Notes: generated from the letters alone by a model not told the origin. Shown: positions 45,146-54,900, counted from the first letter of the stretch. The stretch: 64,000 bases of DNA from Planococcus halotolerans (GCF_003289955.1 NZ_QLZR01000002.1:781357-845356); one strand, 5' to 3'. Numbers and translations are program-made.

Positions 45146-45901
45146 TCAGTTTTCCAAACCCCAACGTCTGAGAACAGATTTTTCGATGCGCTGGAATATC
45201 AATTGATCGACCACCGCGCCAACGACTCCAATGATGATCATGACGCCGATGACGAGTGACATATTCCCGAAATCGGATGCATACCGAAGCGTATACCCCA
45301 GCCCCGGACCAGCGCTCAGCAGTTCCCCGGCCATCAACGCCCGCCAGGCGAACGCCCAGGCAAGACGCGCGCCAGTCACCAGGTAAGGGACTGAAGCGGG
45401 GATAATAACTTTCATGAATAAATCAATGCCGCTCGATCCCATAGTCCGGGCTGCCCGGATATAAAGCGGATTGACGTTTTTGATGCCGGTCCGGACATTT
45501 AAAATCATGACGAATGTTCCACCGAGAATAACAACGAATATAATAGCGCCTTCGCCAAGTCCGAACCACATCATCGCAAGAGGCAGCCAAACAATGCTTG
45601 GCACACTCTGCAAGGCCAAAACCATCGTGCCGAGTGTGTCATCAGCCGTTTTTGAACGTGCAAGCAAAATACCGATAGCTGTACCGATCAATAGAGAAAC
45701 CACAAGGCCGATGAGCAGCCGCCGAAAACTTGCCGCCAGATCATAGACCAGCGTAAAGTCGGAAAAGCCCGCGGCTAATGACTCATAGACACTGAGCGGT
45801 GACGGCAAAATGGTTTCGTGCCATAATTCAAGACGCGATCCAAGTTCCCAGAAAGCGATAAGCGCTGCAAAGAAGATGATGCGTTTAACTACTGGCTTCA
45901 T
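45146..45901 (-). CDS. ABC importer permease (SsuC/TauC type)
   Basis: 251 residues from ATG 45901 (GAGGAG seven bases before), within the 3' end of the ATPase gene. Six helices; EAA loop YIRAARTMGSSGIDLFMKVIIPASVPYLVTG split around the conserved glycine. Pairs with the ATPase and binding protein of the same operon. Confidence 0.88.
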   Translation of the reverse strand: MKPVVKRIIFFAALIAFWELGSRLELWHETILPSPLSVYESLAAGFSDFTLVYDLAASFRRLLIGLVVSLLIGTAIGILLARSKTADDTLGTMVLALQSVPSIVWLPLAMMWFGLGEGAIIFVVILGGTFVMILNVRTGIKNVNPLYIRAARTMGSSGIDLFMKVIIPASVPYLVTGARLAWAFAWRALMAGELLSAGPGLGYTLRYASDFGNMSLVIGVMIIIGVVGAVVDQLIFQRIEKSVLRRWGLEN

Positions 45902-46673
45902 ATGCAAGCTCCTCATCGACCACTTTGTCAATTTCTTTCTTCAGCAGTTCCATTATCTCTTCTTCAAGCACTGCCATTTCCGTTTTATGCTCTTCACGTG
46001 GGCGGGGTATGTCCACCTTTATATCAGTCAGAACAGTGCCCGGCCGCGTTCCCATGACGATGATGCGGTCTGACAATTTAATCGATTCAGAAATGCTGTG
46101 TGTAACAAAGACAATCGTCTTTTTCGTATCTGTCCAGATTTTCTCCAATTGACCATGGAGACGGCTTCTTGTCTGCTCGTCCAACGCGCCAAAAGGTTCG
46201 TCCATCAACAAAACAGCCGGGTCCATCGCAAGAGAACGGGCAATCGATACTCGCTGCTGCATACCTCCAGACAATTCATGCGGATAAAGATTGGCATAAT
46301 TGCTGAGCTGCACCATTGCAAGGAAATGGCGGGCTCTTTCCAACCCTTCTTCTTTGGACATTTCTTTCCGCAACGGGAACATGACGTTTTCACTGACGTT
46401 CAGCCACGGAAAAAGAGCGGCTTCCTGAAAAACCATACCTCTGTCCTTGCCGGGTTTTACAACTTTTTTGGAGTCGACGAAGATATCACCGGATGTGGCA
46501 TCGGTCAGTCCTGCTATCATTGAAAGCAAAGTCGATTTGCCGCACCCTGACGGACCCAAAATTGAGACGAATTCGCCTTTTCGGATAGATAAATTGATGC
46601 TCTTCAGCACTGTATTTGGCTTTTGGTCTTGATCCATATATATTTTATTGATTTCCTTTATATCGATAAACAT
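45885..46673 (-). CDS. ABC importer ATP-binding protein (SsuB/TauB type)
   Basis: 262 residues from ATG 46673 (AGGAAAGG upstream), shorter than the open frame. Walker A GPSGCGKST, signature LSGGMQQRVSIARSLA, Walker B VLLMDEPFGALDEQTR, H-loop VTHSISE. Energises sulfonate- or nitrate-type uptake. Overlaps the permease gene by 17 bp. Confidence 0.92.
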   Translation of the reverse strand: MFIDIKEINKIYMDQDQKPNTVLKSINLSIRKGEFVSILGPSGCGKSTLLSMIAGLTDATSGDIFVDSKKVVKPGKDRGMVFQEAALFPWLNVSENVMFPLRKEMSKEEGLERARHFLAMVQLSNYANLYPHELSGGMQQRVSIARSLAMDPAVLLMDEPFGALDEQTRSRLHGQLEKIWTDTKKTIVFVTHSISESIKLSDRIIVMGTRPGTVLTDIKVDIPRPREEHKTEMAVLEEEIMELLKKEIDKVVDEELAYEASS

Positions 46674-46687
46674 AATAAAACATACCT

Positions 46688-46699
46688 TTCCTATCGGAA
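46688..46699. promoter_or_regulatory. TTCC-TATC-GGAA inverted repeat in the importer leader
   Basis: Lies between the promoter at 46711 and the ATPase start. Sulfur regulators of the CymR type bind TTCC/GGAA-type dyads; assignment here is only suggestive. Confidence 0.3.
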
Positions 46700-46710
46700 T
46701 ACATGAATAA

Positions 46711-46738
46711 AGTATAGTGGAATGATAAGGATTGTCAA
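46711..46738 (-). promoter_or_regulatory. Sigma-A promoter of the ABC importer operon
   Basis: On the minus strand TTGACA, 16 bp, TATACT, ending 38 bp before the start codon. Both hexamers are close to consensus. Confidence 0.75.
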
Positions 46739-46943
46739 GTTCAATATCTTTCGCCATAAGCCTTGTATTCAATGGAAATAAAAGTTTCTTGGCAATTCAA
46801 TTATCGCGAACAGATGGAATTCCATATAATTTTTTCTTCCCCTGAAAGGCCAAGTTTCTGATTCTGCAACTTAAATCGCATCTGATACTGAGGCGCAATT
46901 TTACTATGTACGGTGCCATTATGACTCATCACGTCAAGACATA

Positions 46944-46997
46944 AAAATGCATGAAGGATTCTTTCCATTACTGGAAGAGCAGGATCCTTCATGCATT
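46944..46997. repeat. ATGCATGAAG-type inverted repeat / terminator, copy 4
   Basis: AAAATGCATGAAGGAT / ATCCTTCATGCATTTT with 22-base loop, 50 bp past the 3' end of the vanY-like gene (minus). Confidence 0.8.
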
Positions 46998-47047
46998 TTC
47001 TTTGTTTTGTATAAAGAGAATTGTACTTAACACAGGGAGCGTTGTTG

Positions 47048-48628
47048 TTACCTCCCACTAACCCCCAAATACTCCTCGAGCGTCAAACCGCTGTTATAAA
47101 CATCCGTCGCGGTGTCGACTCCCAGGTAGCGGAAATGCCACGGCTCGTAAATGTAGCCAGTGATGGCTTCTTTTCCTTTAGGGTAACGGACGATAAAACC
47201 GTATTTATGCGCATTCTCCGCAAGCCACTTGCCAGCCGGCGTGTCGCCGAACGAGCCGCTCAGCCAATCATCCTGGCTTTCTGTTCCTCCCAGGTCAAAA
47301 GCAAGACCCGTCTGATGTTCACTATGTCCAGGGAGCGCTGCAAATCTTTTGGCCTGTTCCTCGCCATGTGTATTTACATATCGATTATACAGTTCCTCCT
47401 GATACGAATAGGACCGGTAGGAACTGATGACACTAAGTTCATGACCGGCTTTTTCAGCATCCGCTAGCATACGGTTCAGCGCTGACTGGGCTGTCTGATT
47501 GACGCCGGGTGCATAGCTTGGCGGCAGGCCATATTTTTTATTGACGACCAGAATGCCATCTATATAGGTCGGCTCAACGGCCGATCCACTCCCCTGCCCC
47601 TGACTGCTGCCAACTTTCACGATTCGCGCTTCACTCTCATTACCCGCCTCATCAATGGCAATAACCTCAAGTTCCGTCCCGCTCGTCTGCCGGGCAATTT
47701 CCACCTTGAATTCACCATTGTCATTCACAGTGGTTTCACCTATCTTCTCATTACCCGCAAAAACCCGAATCGCCGCTCCCGGCTCCGCTTTACCGGAAAT
47801 GGCAGTCGACTCTTCTGTCACCGCATTGACTTCCGGCGCATCTGGCGCAGTCCGGTCCTTGACGGTCACAGTTACCGCTTCACTCTTATTGCCTGCATCG
47901 TCCACTGCGTGCAGCGTCAGTTCTTTCCCAGCCTCCAAATTTTCGACCGGAGCGGAGAATTTCCCTTCTTCAGCTTCTGTTTCAGCCAGCTTATCGTCTC
48001 CGGCATAGATGAATACCGTTGAGCCGGACTCTGACTGCCCTTCGATTTGATCCTGTCTGTCAGATACTTCAGCCACTTCCGGCGCATTCGGGGCTGTGAC
48101 ATCGCTGACTTCCGCTTTGGTCATGGCGCTTTGGTTCCCTGCCGGGTCGATCGCTGCAATAAAAACAGTAGATCCTGCAGGCGGCGTCTCTACCGGCAAA
48201 CTGAAATTACCGTCATCGCCCGACATACCTACCGCCAAAAGCTCCTCGTCCGACCAAACTTTCACTTTGCTATTTGCTTCTGCACTTCCTTCTATCATTT
48301 CCGTCTGATTATCCACTCCGCCGACAGCCGGTTTTTCCGGAGCCGTCTGATCAATCGTAAATTCTTTAACTGCCGTATTCCCATTGTCGTCCGTCACTTC
48401 CAAAGTATAAACCCCGTCTTCTGAAATGGCCGTACCGCTGCTGAACCCGTCACCGTTCAACTCAGCCGTGCCTTCATTGAAAGTCGGGGTAACCGGCTCA
48501 TTGTATAAATCCTTTTCCACCCCCTGCACTTCCGGCGCTGTGCTGTCTTTTTCCCTTGTCATCATCAGTACTGCAGCGACAAGGATTATAACCAATAAAA
48601 TCGAGCCTGCTAAAATCTTTTTTATCAA
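47048..48628 (-). CDS. Membrane-anchored D-alanyl-D-alanine carboxypeptidase with tandem Ig-like domains
   Basis: 526 residues. N-terminal helix (SILLVIILVAAVLMM), then four or so repeats of about 80 residues (ending EFTIDQTAPEKP, DVTAPNAPEV, DRTAPDAPEV) of the bacterial Ig-like adhesin type, then VanY peptidase (about 365-526). Zn ligands: HSEHQTGLAFDLGG and EPWHFRYLG. Trims stem peptides of peptidoglycan; the Ig repeats probably act as a spacer through the wall. Confidence 0.9.
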   Translation of the reverse strand: MIKKILAGSILLVIILVAAVLMMTREKDSTAPEVQGVEKDLYNEPVTPTFNEGTAELNGDGFSSGTAISEDGVYTLEVTDDNGNTAVKEFTIDQTAPEKPAVGGVDNQTEMIEGSAEANSKVKVWSDEELLAVGMSGDDGNFSLPVETPPAGSTVFIAAIDPAGNQSAMTKAEVSDVTAPNAPEVAEVSDRQDQIEGQSESGSTVFIYAGDDKLAETEAEEGKFSAPVENLEAGKELTLHAVDDAGNKSEAVTVTVKDRTAPDAPEVNAVTEESTAISGKAEPGAAIRVFAGNEKIGETTVNDNGEFKVEIARQTSGTELEVIAIDEAGNESEARIVKVGSSQGQGSGSAVEPTYIDGILVVNKKYGLPPSYAPGVNQTAQSALNRMLADAEKAGHELSVISSYRSYSYQEELYNRYVNTHGEEQAKRFAALPGHSEHQTGLAFDLGGTESQDDWLSGSFGDTPAGKWLAENAHKYGFIVRYPKGKEAITGYIYEPWHFRYLGVDTATDVYNSGLTLEEYLGVSGR

Positions 48629-48748
48629 AAAAGCCCTCCTAAATTATCAGAATTAATAAACCATTAAATTATCCAATAATTATAACATATCCATGATTTT
48701 AAAAAGATTGCTTTATAGTTTGCTGCTCCCTAACATTCAAATAAACAT

Positions 48749-48830
48749 AGAGAAGCTGCATCCGAAAACCGTCGGGGTTTCTGGATACAGCTTCTTAGAA
48801 ATGTACATAGCAGCAAGAGTCTGAACCTTA
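48749..48830 (-). repeat. AGAAGCTG-type inverted repeat, copy 3
   Basis: AGAAGCTGcATCCgAAAACC / GGTTTcTGGATaCAGCTTCTT at 48749-48796, about 65 bp past the 3' end of the 341-residue gene. The tail on the right is degraded. Confidence 0.7.
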
Positions 48831-48860
48831 GTTAACTCACTGCCACGATTTTACGACTGG

Positions 48861-49886
48861 TCAACCCTTCACCAAATCCTCGATTAACGCCTCAGTGGAC
48901 TCGTAATTTTTGCGTTCTCGCAAGAACAAACGCACCGTGTTCCCTTCCGTCTCCAGGTCGTTCATCACTAGATCTACTTGCATCATCTTGGGCTCGATGC
49001 TGTCAAAAAAATTAAAGATGGCGTTCAGGTCTTCCTCGAGATGTGGGTTTTGCCGGCTCAGTTCGCCTGGAGCAAAAGTAACATTCGCCAGTAAATTGAT
49101 GCAGTCACCTTTATGATTAACCTGATGGCAGCTTACCCAATTATCATCAAATTCGTCATTAAAACTGAAGCGTTCCGTTTCGGCCTCAGCGGCGGCATTA
49201 CTCCATTTTTCTTCGAACCTTTTGCCGGCCAGCGTGAGGTCGTTACCGATGACGTGTGCTTCCACTTCTTCGACGCTATGGACTTCTTCCATTGTGCGCA
49301 GATCCATTGTTACAGAATTCCCTCCGCTTTTACTGTCGATCAGGATTTTTTGGACATCGAGGCCGTGTTTCCGCTGCAGGTCCAGCAGCTCCTTCACCTT
49401 TTGAACTTCCGGCCTTTCAATGGTTTCATAGCTGTCCTCTGTTTCCAAGTTCAGCCAGCGGACCGCTTCGCCTGTCTTCATGCTTTTTACGACATGTTCC
49501 GCCAGTTCAACTGTGGAAGGCTCCGTAAAGCCGATTGCTTCGATTTCCGGCATCAGTTTTTCCATATTCCCACGAAGTTCGTGAAGTTTCCGGACAGCCT
49601 CGTAATCATCACGGTAAATGGTGGAGTAATTCTCGACATCCACCGTGACGGTGAACACCACATCCCTTTGTTCTTCAAACGCCATTTCGTAGCTGTGCCC
49701 GTTCACAAAATCGGCATTGGTTTCACGGATAATGACAGCCTCCATATCATATTTCTCTTCTATAAACTCCCGTGCATTCCGGTCTTCAATCTGAGATTCG
49801 ATAAAATAATCGGCGACCAGCCAAATAACAACTCCTATAATGAGTGCAGCAATGACCCCAGTGGTCAGTAAAATAGTCTTTTTCAT
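48861..49886 (-). CDS. Membrane-anchored hypothetical protein (341 aa)
   Basis: N-terminal helix (LLTTGVIAALIIGVVIWLVADYF) then an acidic extracytoplasmic region with two similar halves of mixed alpha/beta type; ends VRLFLRERKNYESTEALIEDL. AGGGGAAACCGG precedes the ATG. No anchor motif, one Cys pair (SCHQVNHKGDC). Family not recognised. Confidence 0.65.
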   Translation of the reverse strand: MKKTILLTTGVIAALIIGVVIWLVADYFIESQIEDRNAREFIEEKYDMEAVIIRETNADFVNGHSYEMAFEEQRDVVFTVTVDVENYSTIYRDDYEAVRKLHELRGNMEKLMPEIEAIGFTEPSTVELAEHVVKSMKTGEAVRWLNLETEDSYETIERPEVQKVKELLDLQRKHGLDVQKILIDSKSGGNSVTMDLRTMEEVHSVEEVEAHVIGNDLTLAGKRFEEKWSNAAAEAETERFSFNDEFDDNWVSCHQVNHKGDCINLLANVTFAPGELSRQNPHLEEDLNAIFNFFDSIEPKMMQVDLVMNDLETEGNTVRLFLRERKNYESTEALIEDLVKG

Positions 49887-49997
49887 CCGGTTTCCCCTTT
49901 TTCTTCTTTCTTCTTTTTGAGATTCATTAAAAGGCTGTACTTAAGATTAGAATGTAATCAACTAAAATAAGAAGTTACTGCAGCAAAAGGACATCAA

Positions 49998-50036
49998 AAC
50001 AGCCACTCCAGAGAATTTTTGGAATGGCTGTTTTAC
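49998..50036. terminator. Terminator of the acyltransferase-SGNH gene
   Basis: AAACAGCCAcTCC / GGAaTGGCTGTTT, T4 tail on both strands. Confidence 0.75.
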
Positions 50037-50047
50037 TTTAGCGTGAG

Positions 50048-52045
50048 TTACGGATTTTCCAATGCTTCCAAAAGCGGTTTTTCAAAGACTGGCGCAAAAC
50101 TTTTAGCAAATGTGGCGGTTATATGGTTGTTATCAAAATGTGTGATAATGTTGCCGACTACACTATGGCAATACTCGTCGTCACAGAAATATTCAGCCAC
50201 TTCGATTGTGGTCGCACTTTCCGGTAAATAATCAACTTGGGACAGCGGACTCGGATCTCTGAATACCTCTTCTTTCTTCTTCTTGCAATTTTCCGGAGCA
50301 TCTGCGTTTTCACTAAGACAGATTAAATTGTTCTCTTTATACCAAGGCGTATCCTGTACTAAAAACAAAGGGATATCCTGCTTTTCAAAAAATTTCCAGG
50401 CCTCGATAAAGCCTTCAGGGACTGTATCAAATTCCTCTTTCATCTCTCCTACATCTCCTACTGTGAAAATAAGATCAGGATTCAGTTCTACAAGTAGGTT
50501 TGTCACTTTTTCAAACCACACATCACATTCAGGAAAATCCAAGGAATCTTCAAAGCTGAAACGGCAATTGCCTTTCAGATATGTAACGATTTTAATATTG
50601 TGTTCGTCAGCCACTTCTGCAAGCATAGGCTGCCACTGGGCTGAATGGGATCCACCGACCAATGCGACCGTATACTCATAATTCTCCAATGCACCGTATT
50701 CACAAATCTTTGGTTCAGTTTTCGCATAGATGCAGCCGTCTCCGTAAATTTCCGACATATCCTTTGGCGCAACTTCGAGACTTGGGAGCATCGGCTCTTC
50801 GTATTCATTCACCGTAGTTAAACGGCCATCTATCAAATAGGTGGCTGCTCCAGGGTGGGTGCTGAAACTTTCATTCAGGAGTTCTGAGTTGACTGACGCG
50901 CTTTCCAAAGCGATTTCCTGATACGACAAGGTTGAAATCCATATCACAGCAGAAAAAACGGCGATGATGCCTGCAGTCTTCCAGATGGATAGCTGAACTT
51001 TGCGAATCGGTGATTCAAATCCATAGATAGTCATATAAGCAAAAACCGCAGCCGTAATGATAATGAGCAATCCATGAAAAACAGATACCGTTTCCATATC
51101 AAACACAGCGTAATAGAAAATCAGCAACGGCCAATGCCATAGATAAAATGCATATGAAATACTGCCGAATGCCACTAAAGGTTTCCAGCTAAGCAAACGG
51201 AACGCGCTGAAATTCACAGAATAATTTCCGGCCACAATAATCAGAACTGCGGATAATACCGGCCAAAGCGCGGCGTACCCTGGAAAAAGCTCGGAAACTT
51301 GCAAGATGATGCCACAGCTGATCAGCCCGATCAGCCCCGTCCAGCCGAACAACCAGGCAAGACGCGTAGAAAGCACTATTTTGTGGATTGTCAATGCCAA
51401 TACCCCGCCAATTCCAAATTCCCATACACGGGTAAATGTATGATAATAGGCCACTGGCTGATTGACATTCGTCAGATAAACCGAGTAGCCAAACGACACG
51501 GCTGCAATGACTGAAATCAAAACAATCAGCACTCGTTTCATATGATTGCCTGAAACCAGCCGCATCACAGTCAGAGCTATAAAGAATAATAAGAGCCAAA
51601 TCAAATAAAATTGAAACTGAATGCTCAACGCCCAGAAATGTTGGAACGGAGAAGCTGTATTGTTCTGCGCTAAATAATCGACTGAATCGCTCGCAAGCCG
51701 CCAGTTCTGAAAATAAAACGCGGAAGCTAAAAACTCATTCAGGTTCTGTTGTTTCATAAAGACCGGAAGGAGATACAGACTGGCGATAAAAGTCGTAATC
51801 CCGATCAGCCAGGCAGTCGGCAAAAGCCGTTTCATCAACTTTACGATATAAGAAAAATAAAATATTTTGCCGTTTTTCTGGTACATCGATAACAAAGAAG
51901 TCGTAATTAAGAAGCCGGATACAACAAAGAACACGTCTACTCCACCTGAAACCCGGTTAAACCATATATGGTAAACTGCCACTAATAACGCTGCGATTGC
52001 CCGTAAGCCTTCTAATTCAGGGCGAATACGTCTTTTTGTTTCCAT
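50048..52045 (-). CDS. OatA-like acyltransferase with C-terminal SGNH domain
   Basis: About 665 residues from ATG 52045. Acyltransferase-3 membrane domain (about 1-360): RPELEGLRAIAALLVAVYH with the conserved His, GGVDVFFVVSGFLI, then ten or so helices. SGNH domain (about 440-665): VALVGGSHSAQW (catalytic Ser) and HFDNNHIT (Asp-x-x-His). O-acetylates a surface glycan: OatA-type enzymes act on peptidoglycan muramic acid, related ones on wall polysaccharides. TTG 52057 is an alternative start. Confidence 0.9.
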   Translation of the reverse strand: METKRRIRPELEGLRAIAALLVAVYHIWFNRVSGGVDVFFVVSGFLITTSLLSMYQKNGKIFYFSYIVKLMKRLLPTAWLIGITTFIASLYLLPVFMKQQNLNEFLASAFYFQNWRLASDSVDYLAQNNTASPFQHFWALSIQFQFYLIWLLLFFIALTVMRLVSGNHMKRVLIVLISVIAAVSFGYSVYLTNVNQPVAYYHTFTRVWEFGIGGVLALTIHKIVLSTRLAWLFGWTGLIGLISCGIILQVSELFPGYAALWPVLSAVLIIVAGNYSVNFSAFRLLSWKPLVAFGSISYAFYLWHWPLLIFYYAVFDMETVSVFHGLLIIITAAVFAYMTIYGFESPIRKVQLSIWKTAGIIAVFSAVIWISTLSYQEIALESASVNSELLNESFSTHPGAATYLIDGRLTTVNEYEEPMLPSLEVAPKDMSEIYGDGCIYAKTEPKICEYGALENYEYTVALVGGSHSAQWQPMLAEVADEHNIKIVTYLKGNCRFSFEDSLDFPECDVWFEKVTNLLVELNPDLIFTVGDVGEMKEEFDTVPEGFIEAWKFFEKQDIPLFLVQDTPWYKENNLICLSENADAPENCKKKKEEVFRDPSPLSQVDYLPESATTIEVAEYFCDDEYCHSVVGNIITHFDNNHITATFAKSFAPVFEKPLLEALENP

Positions 52046-52489
52046 AAACTCTTGCAACTCCTTAGCAATAATGAATACACAAATTTTATAATATCATATT
52101 ACCAATTTTTAATTTAATTTTTGTAGATATATCTATTTGTAAATGGTTTTTTCTTTCACTTCATTGAACAAGCTGCGCCGTTGCACATACTTGCACAAAG
52201 CTTTTTTCCTCTGCGAATGTTTCAAGTTCTTTTACCGTGACAGTTTGTCCATATCTAACAGTTTTTACAAATAATAAACACTCTTATTATCGCTGTTACT
52301 AGGAGATATCAGTATACGATTATTCTATAATACCTTAGTCTCATATCTCTGCACTAAAAAAACGAGTTTGACTTTTAAACCATACAAATTAATTATTTTA
52401 TAAAAAAATACATAAATTAGCATAAAATCATGATAAAGTTATCATAGTTAGAAAAATAGCATGAACCGAGAGGGGAAAAAGAAAGAAAG
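52046..52489. other. Divergent promoter region of the acyltransferase and amidase genes
   Basis: AT-rich, no coding frame. It holds a perfect palindrome at 52430 and a TTGACT box near 52368 without a clear paired -10. Confidence 0.5.
52430..52445. promoter_or_regulatory. Palindrome ATGATAA-AG-TTATCAT upstream of the amidase gene
   Basis: Perfect 7-bp arms 45 bp before the start codon. Possible operator; no regulator is known. Confidence 0.35.
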
Positions 52490-53869
52490 ATGAATAATTT
52501 CATAAGCAAGGTAATGTTGTTTCTCGTCGCTGCTCTGTTAGTGATTTCAAGTATAGGACCAAGCCCCGCTTCAGCTTGGACAGTCTTCAAGGATATAGGC
52601 GCAGAAGATGTAGAAATCGATTATCTTTACGACAGAGGGCTCATCCAAGGAATATCCAAATACGAATTTGGACCCAGCCATTTGGTAACTCGCGAACAAG
52701 CAGCTACTATGATCGGCCGTGCACTTGGATTAAATGGAACAAAGAGAAACACCAAATTCTCCGATGTGAATCCAACCAGCTACGGCTCAGGATATATTCA
52801 GTCAGCTGTTGAAAAGGGATTTATCTCAGGTTACCCTGACGGAAGCTTCAAACCTTCGCAGATTATGACACGCGGGGAAATGGCCCGCTTACTCAGCCGT
52901 GCATTCTATTTAACACAAACCAGTTCAGTGTTCTATGCAGATGTTGAAGTCAACAATGCCAGCAACAGCCTTTACACGGCAGTGAATAAAATAACGACAG
53001 CCGGCATTTCAACTGGAACAGGCGACGGAAAATACTCACCATTACAGAAATTGACAAGAGAAGAATTTGCAATCTTCCTGGCACGTTCCCTGGACACTAA
53101 ATTCAAAGTGACTTTCCAAAATGCAACAATTGCTAAATTATATTCAACTACTGATAATTTAAATGCACGTACCGGCCCTTCAACCGGCTATAATGTAATC
53201 GGCCAGATCCAAAAAGGCGCTGAAGTTCAAGTATATGGCTATAACGGCAACTGGGCTTACGGAAAATCCGGAACGGTGACCGGCTACTTCAGCCTCAGCT
53301 ATTTGAGCAAAGTCGTTGCTACACCTTCACGCGTAATGGTGATTGATGCCGGCCACGGCGGCAGCGACCCGGGTGCAGTAGCAAACGGCTTACGTGAAAA
53401 AGATGTAAACCTTGATGTTTCACTTCGCGTCGAAAGAATGTTAAAAGCGAAAGGCATCCAAGTCTTGATGGTTCGCAGAACCGACGTATTCTACAGCTTG
53501 GATTACCGCGCTGCTTATGGCGTTAAAAATGGAGCTGATGCATTCGTCAGCATTCACGCCAACGCTGCTTCAGCAGGGGTAAGCGGTTCTGAAACATTCT
53601 ATTCCGCTTCCGTTGCAAACGACAGCAAGCAACTTGCAACATTCATCCAAAACCGCTTGTACAAAGCGATGGAACATACGAACAGAGGCGTAAAAGAATA
53701 CGATTACCGCGTTATTGAAGCCAACCCGCTTCCAGCCGCTCTTGTTGAATTAGGTTTCCTTACCAACTCCGGAGATGCAGCAAAATTGGCTACTTCCACA
53801 TACAAAGAACGTGCAGCTTCAGCGGTCGCTGAAGGTATCGAAGACTATTACGAGTGGAAAGAACGATAA
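52490..53869 (+). CDS. SLH-SH3 N-acetylmuramoyl-L-alanine amidase
   Basis: 459 residues. Signal peptide about 1-29; three SLH domains (about 30-205: FKDIGAEDVEIDYLYDRGLI, FSDVNPTSYGSGYIQSAV, FYADVEVNNASNSLYTAV); bacterial SH3 (about 210-270: LNARTGPSTGYNVIGQI); Amidase_3 zinc domain (about 280-455) with DAGHGGSDPGA, GLREKDVNLD, SIHANA and VELGFLTN, i.e. all Zn and catalytic residues. Cuts the amide between MurNAc and the stem peptide. Held at the surface by SLH binding. Confidence 0.95.
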   Translation: MNNFISKVMLFLVAALLVISSIGPSPASAWTVFKDIGAEDVEIDYLYDRGLIQGISKYEFGPSHLVTREQAATMIGRALGLNGTKRNTKFSDVNPTSYGSGYIQSAVEKGFISGYPDGSFKPSQIMTRGEMARLLSRAFYLTQTSSVFYADVEVNNASNSLYTAVNKITTAGISTGTGDGKYSPLQKLTREEFAIFLARSLDTKFKVTFQNATIAKLYSTTDNLNARTGPSTGYNVIGQIQKGAEVQVYGYNGNWAYGKSGTVTGYFSLSYLSKVVATPSRVMVIDAGHGGSDPGAVANGLREKDVNLDVSLRVERMLKAKGIQVLMVRRTDVFYSLDYRAAYGVKNGADAFVSIHANAASAGVSGSETFYSASVANDSKQLATFIQNRLYKAMEHTNRGVKEYDYRVIEANPLPAALVELGFLTNSGDAAKLATSTYKERAASAVAEGIEDYYEWKER

Positions 53870-53918
53870 AAAAACAACCGATTTCAAGAATGATTTATTC
53901 TTGGGATCGGTTGTTTTT
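53868..53918 (+). terminator. Terminator of the amidase gene
   Basis: AAAACAACCGATttCAAGAA / TTCTTGgGATCGGTTGTTTT, T6. Confidence 0.9.
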
Positions 53919-54047
53919 TGTTTTGAATTGAACTGACATACCAGTACTTTTTAGAATCGTTTCTTTCTTTGTGAGGCGCATTACTCAAGTTTACCGAGAA
54001 TGGCTTTTCAACATTCACTCTCACTTTCTTTAACTCGAATCTCTCCT

Positions 54048-54338
54048 TCAAACACTCGTTTTATCCAAATTCGCCTGCTTCACTTCATGCTCCACCCTGA
54101 TGTTTTCTTTAATGCTGTAGATCGCGCGGCTGGCTAAGATCAAACTGCCGAAGAGATACAGCATATTGCCATAGAACTCAGCTGCGCCCAGAAAATTGAG
54201 CAAGCTGCCGAACACGAAGAATATCCCGACGAGTAAATCATTGATCGTCCTTGTGATTTTGCACTGCTTCGTAAAAATCACCCTCGAGGCTCCTGTTGTA
54301 ATTTCGAGATAGTCTCCCTTGTCTTTCATGCTCGGCAT
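54048..54338 (-). CDS. YrhK-domain small membrane protein
   Basis: 96 residues with two helices (LLVGIFFVFGSLLNFLGA, YLFGSLILASRAIYSI), pattern of the YrhK family (unknown function). GGAGG seven bases before ATG 54338. The polar N-terminus has a short beta-like segment (DYLEITTGASRVIFTKQ). Confidence 0.7.
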   Translation of the reverse strand: MPSMKDKGDYLEITTGASRVIFTKQCKITRTINDLLVGIFFVFGSLLNFLGAAEFYGNMLYLFGSLILASRAIYSIKENIRVEHEVKQANLDKTSV

Positions 54339-54479
54339 AATTCATCCTCCTTTATGTCAAAAAACACAAGCTGCATAAGTCCAGTGGCTCCAAGGATTTC
54401 AGCACCGAAAGATTGATGTTACCTTCTCCGTACATAACCGATTCTCCTTCTTCTAAATCCCCTTTTACACAAATAAAAT

Positions 54480-54660
54480 AAAAGTAATATTGAAGATAAT
54501 AAATGCAAAGATTTTCCCTTATATCGGTGTTGCTTCTGGGACGACTCTGTCAATTTTTACAGCATTGGAGAAAATTGATACAGATTATACTGAAGAGAAC
54601 TTCAGTGCTTTCAATTTCAGCAGAATCACGCATCCGACTTTAATCGACCGCGAGGATTGA
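54480..54660 (+). pseudogene. Fragment of an unidentified coding sequence
   Basis: A frame open from about 54465 to TGA 54658-54660 reads IINAKIFPYIGVASGTT and EKIDTDYTEENFSAF, protein-like composition but with no ribosome site or full-length start. Probably a gene remnant. Confidence 0.3.
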
Positions 54661-54778
54661 GCTGCTAAGATGCTGGAAGGCAGATGAAGACTCAAAGTTA
54701 CTCCTGGAGTTTCACAGCATGATTATTCGTCTTCATAGTTTCAACCTTGGAATCATTCATACTCCACTCTTTGCAATA

Positions 54779-54860
54779 ATAAAACATCCCATCCCGGGAA
54801 TGAGAAATTTCCAGAATGGGATGTTTTTATATTCAATTGTCGACTGGCTCAAAACTGTAT
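54779..54860. repeat. Inverted repeat with conserved tail, copy 4 (comK terminator)
   Basis: AAAACATCCCATcCcGGGAA... / ...CCAGaATGGGATGTTTT stem at 54779-54827, tail TTCAATTGTCGACTGGCTC like other members. It lies 74 bp past the comK stop on the minus strand. Confidence 0.7.
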
Positions 54861-54900
54861 GGAATTCTGTCTTTCTCAGGAACTCGGATCATCTGGACAA

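Noticed and set aside
49113..49871. A 252-codon plus-strand frame opposite the 341-residue gene
   Set aside because: No start context, aromatic-rich nonsense composition; the minus-strand frame has a signal helix and ribosome site.
54465..54660. A complete gene in this interval
   Set aside because: No start with a ribosome site and no recognisable family; listed only as a low-confidence fragment.
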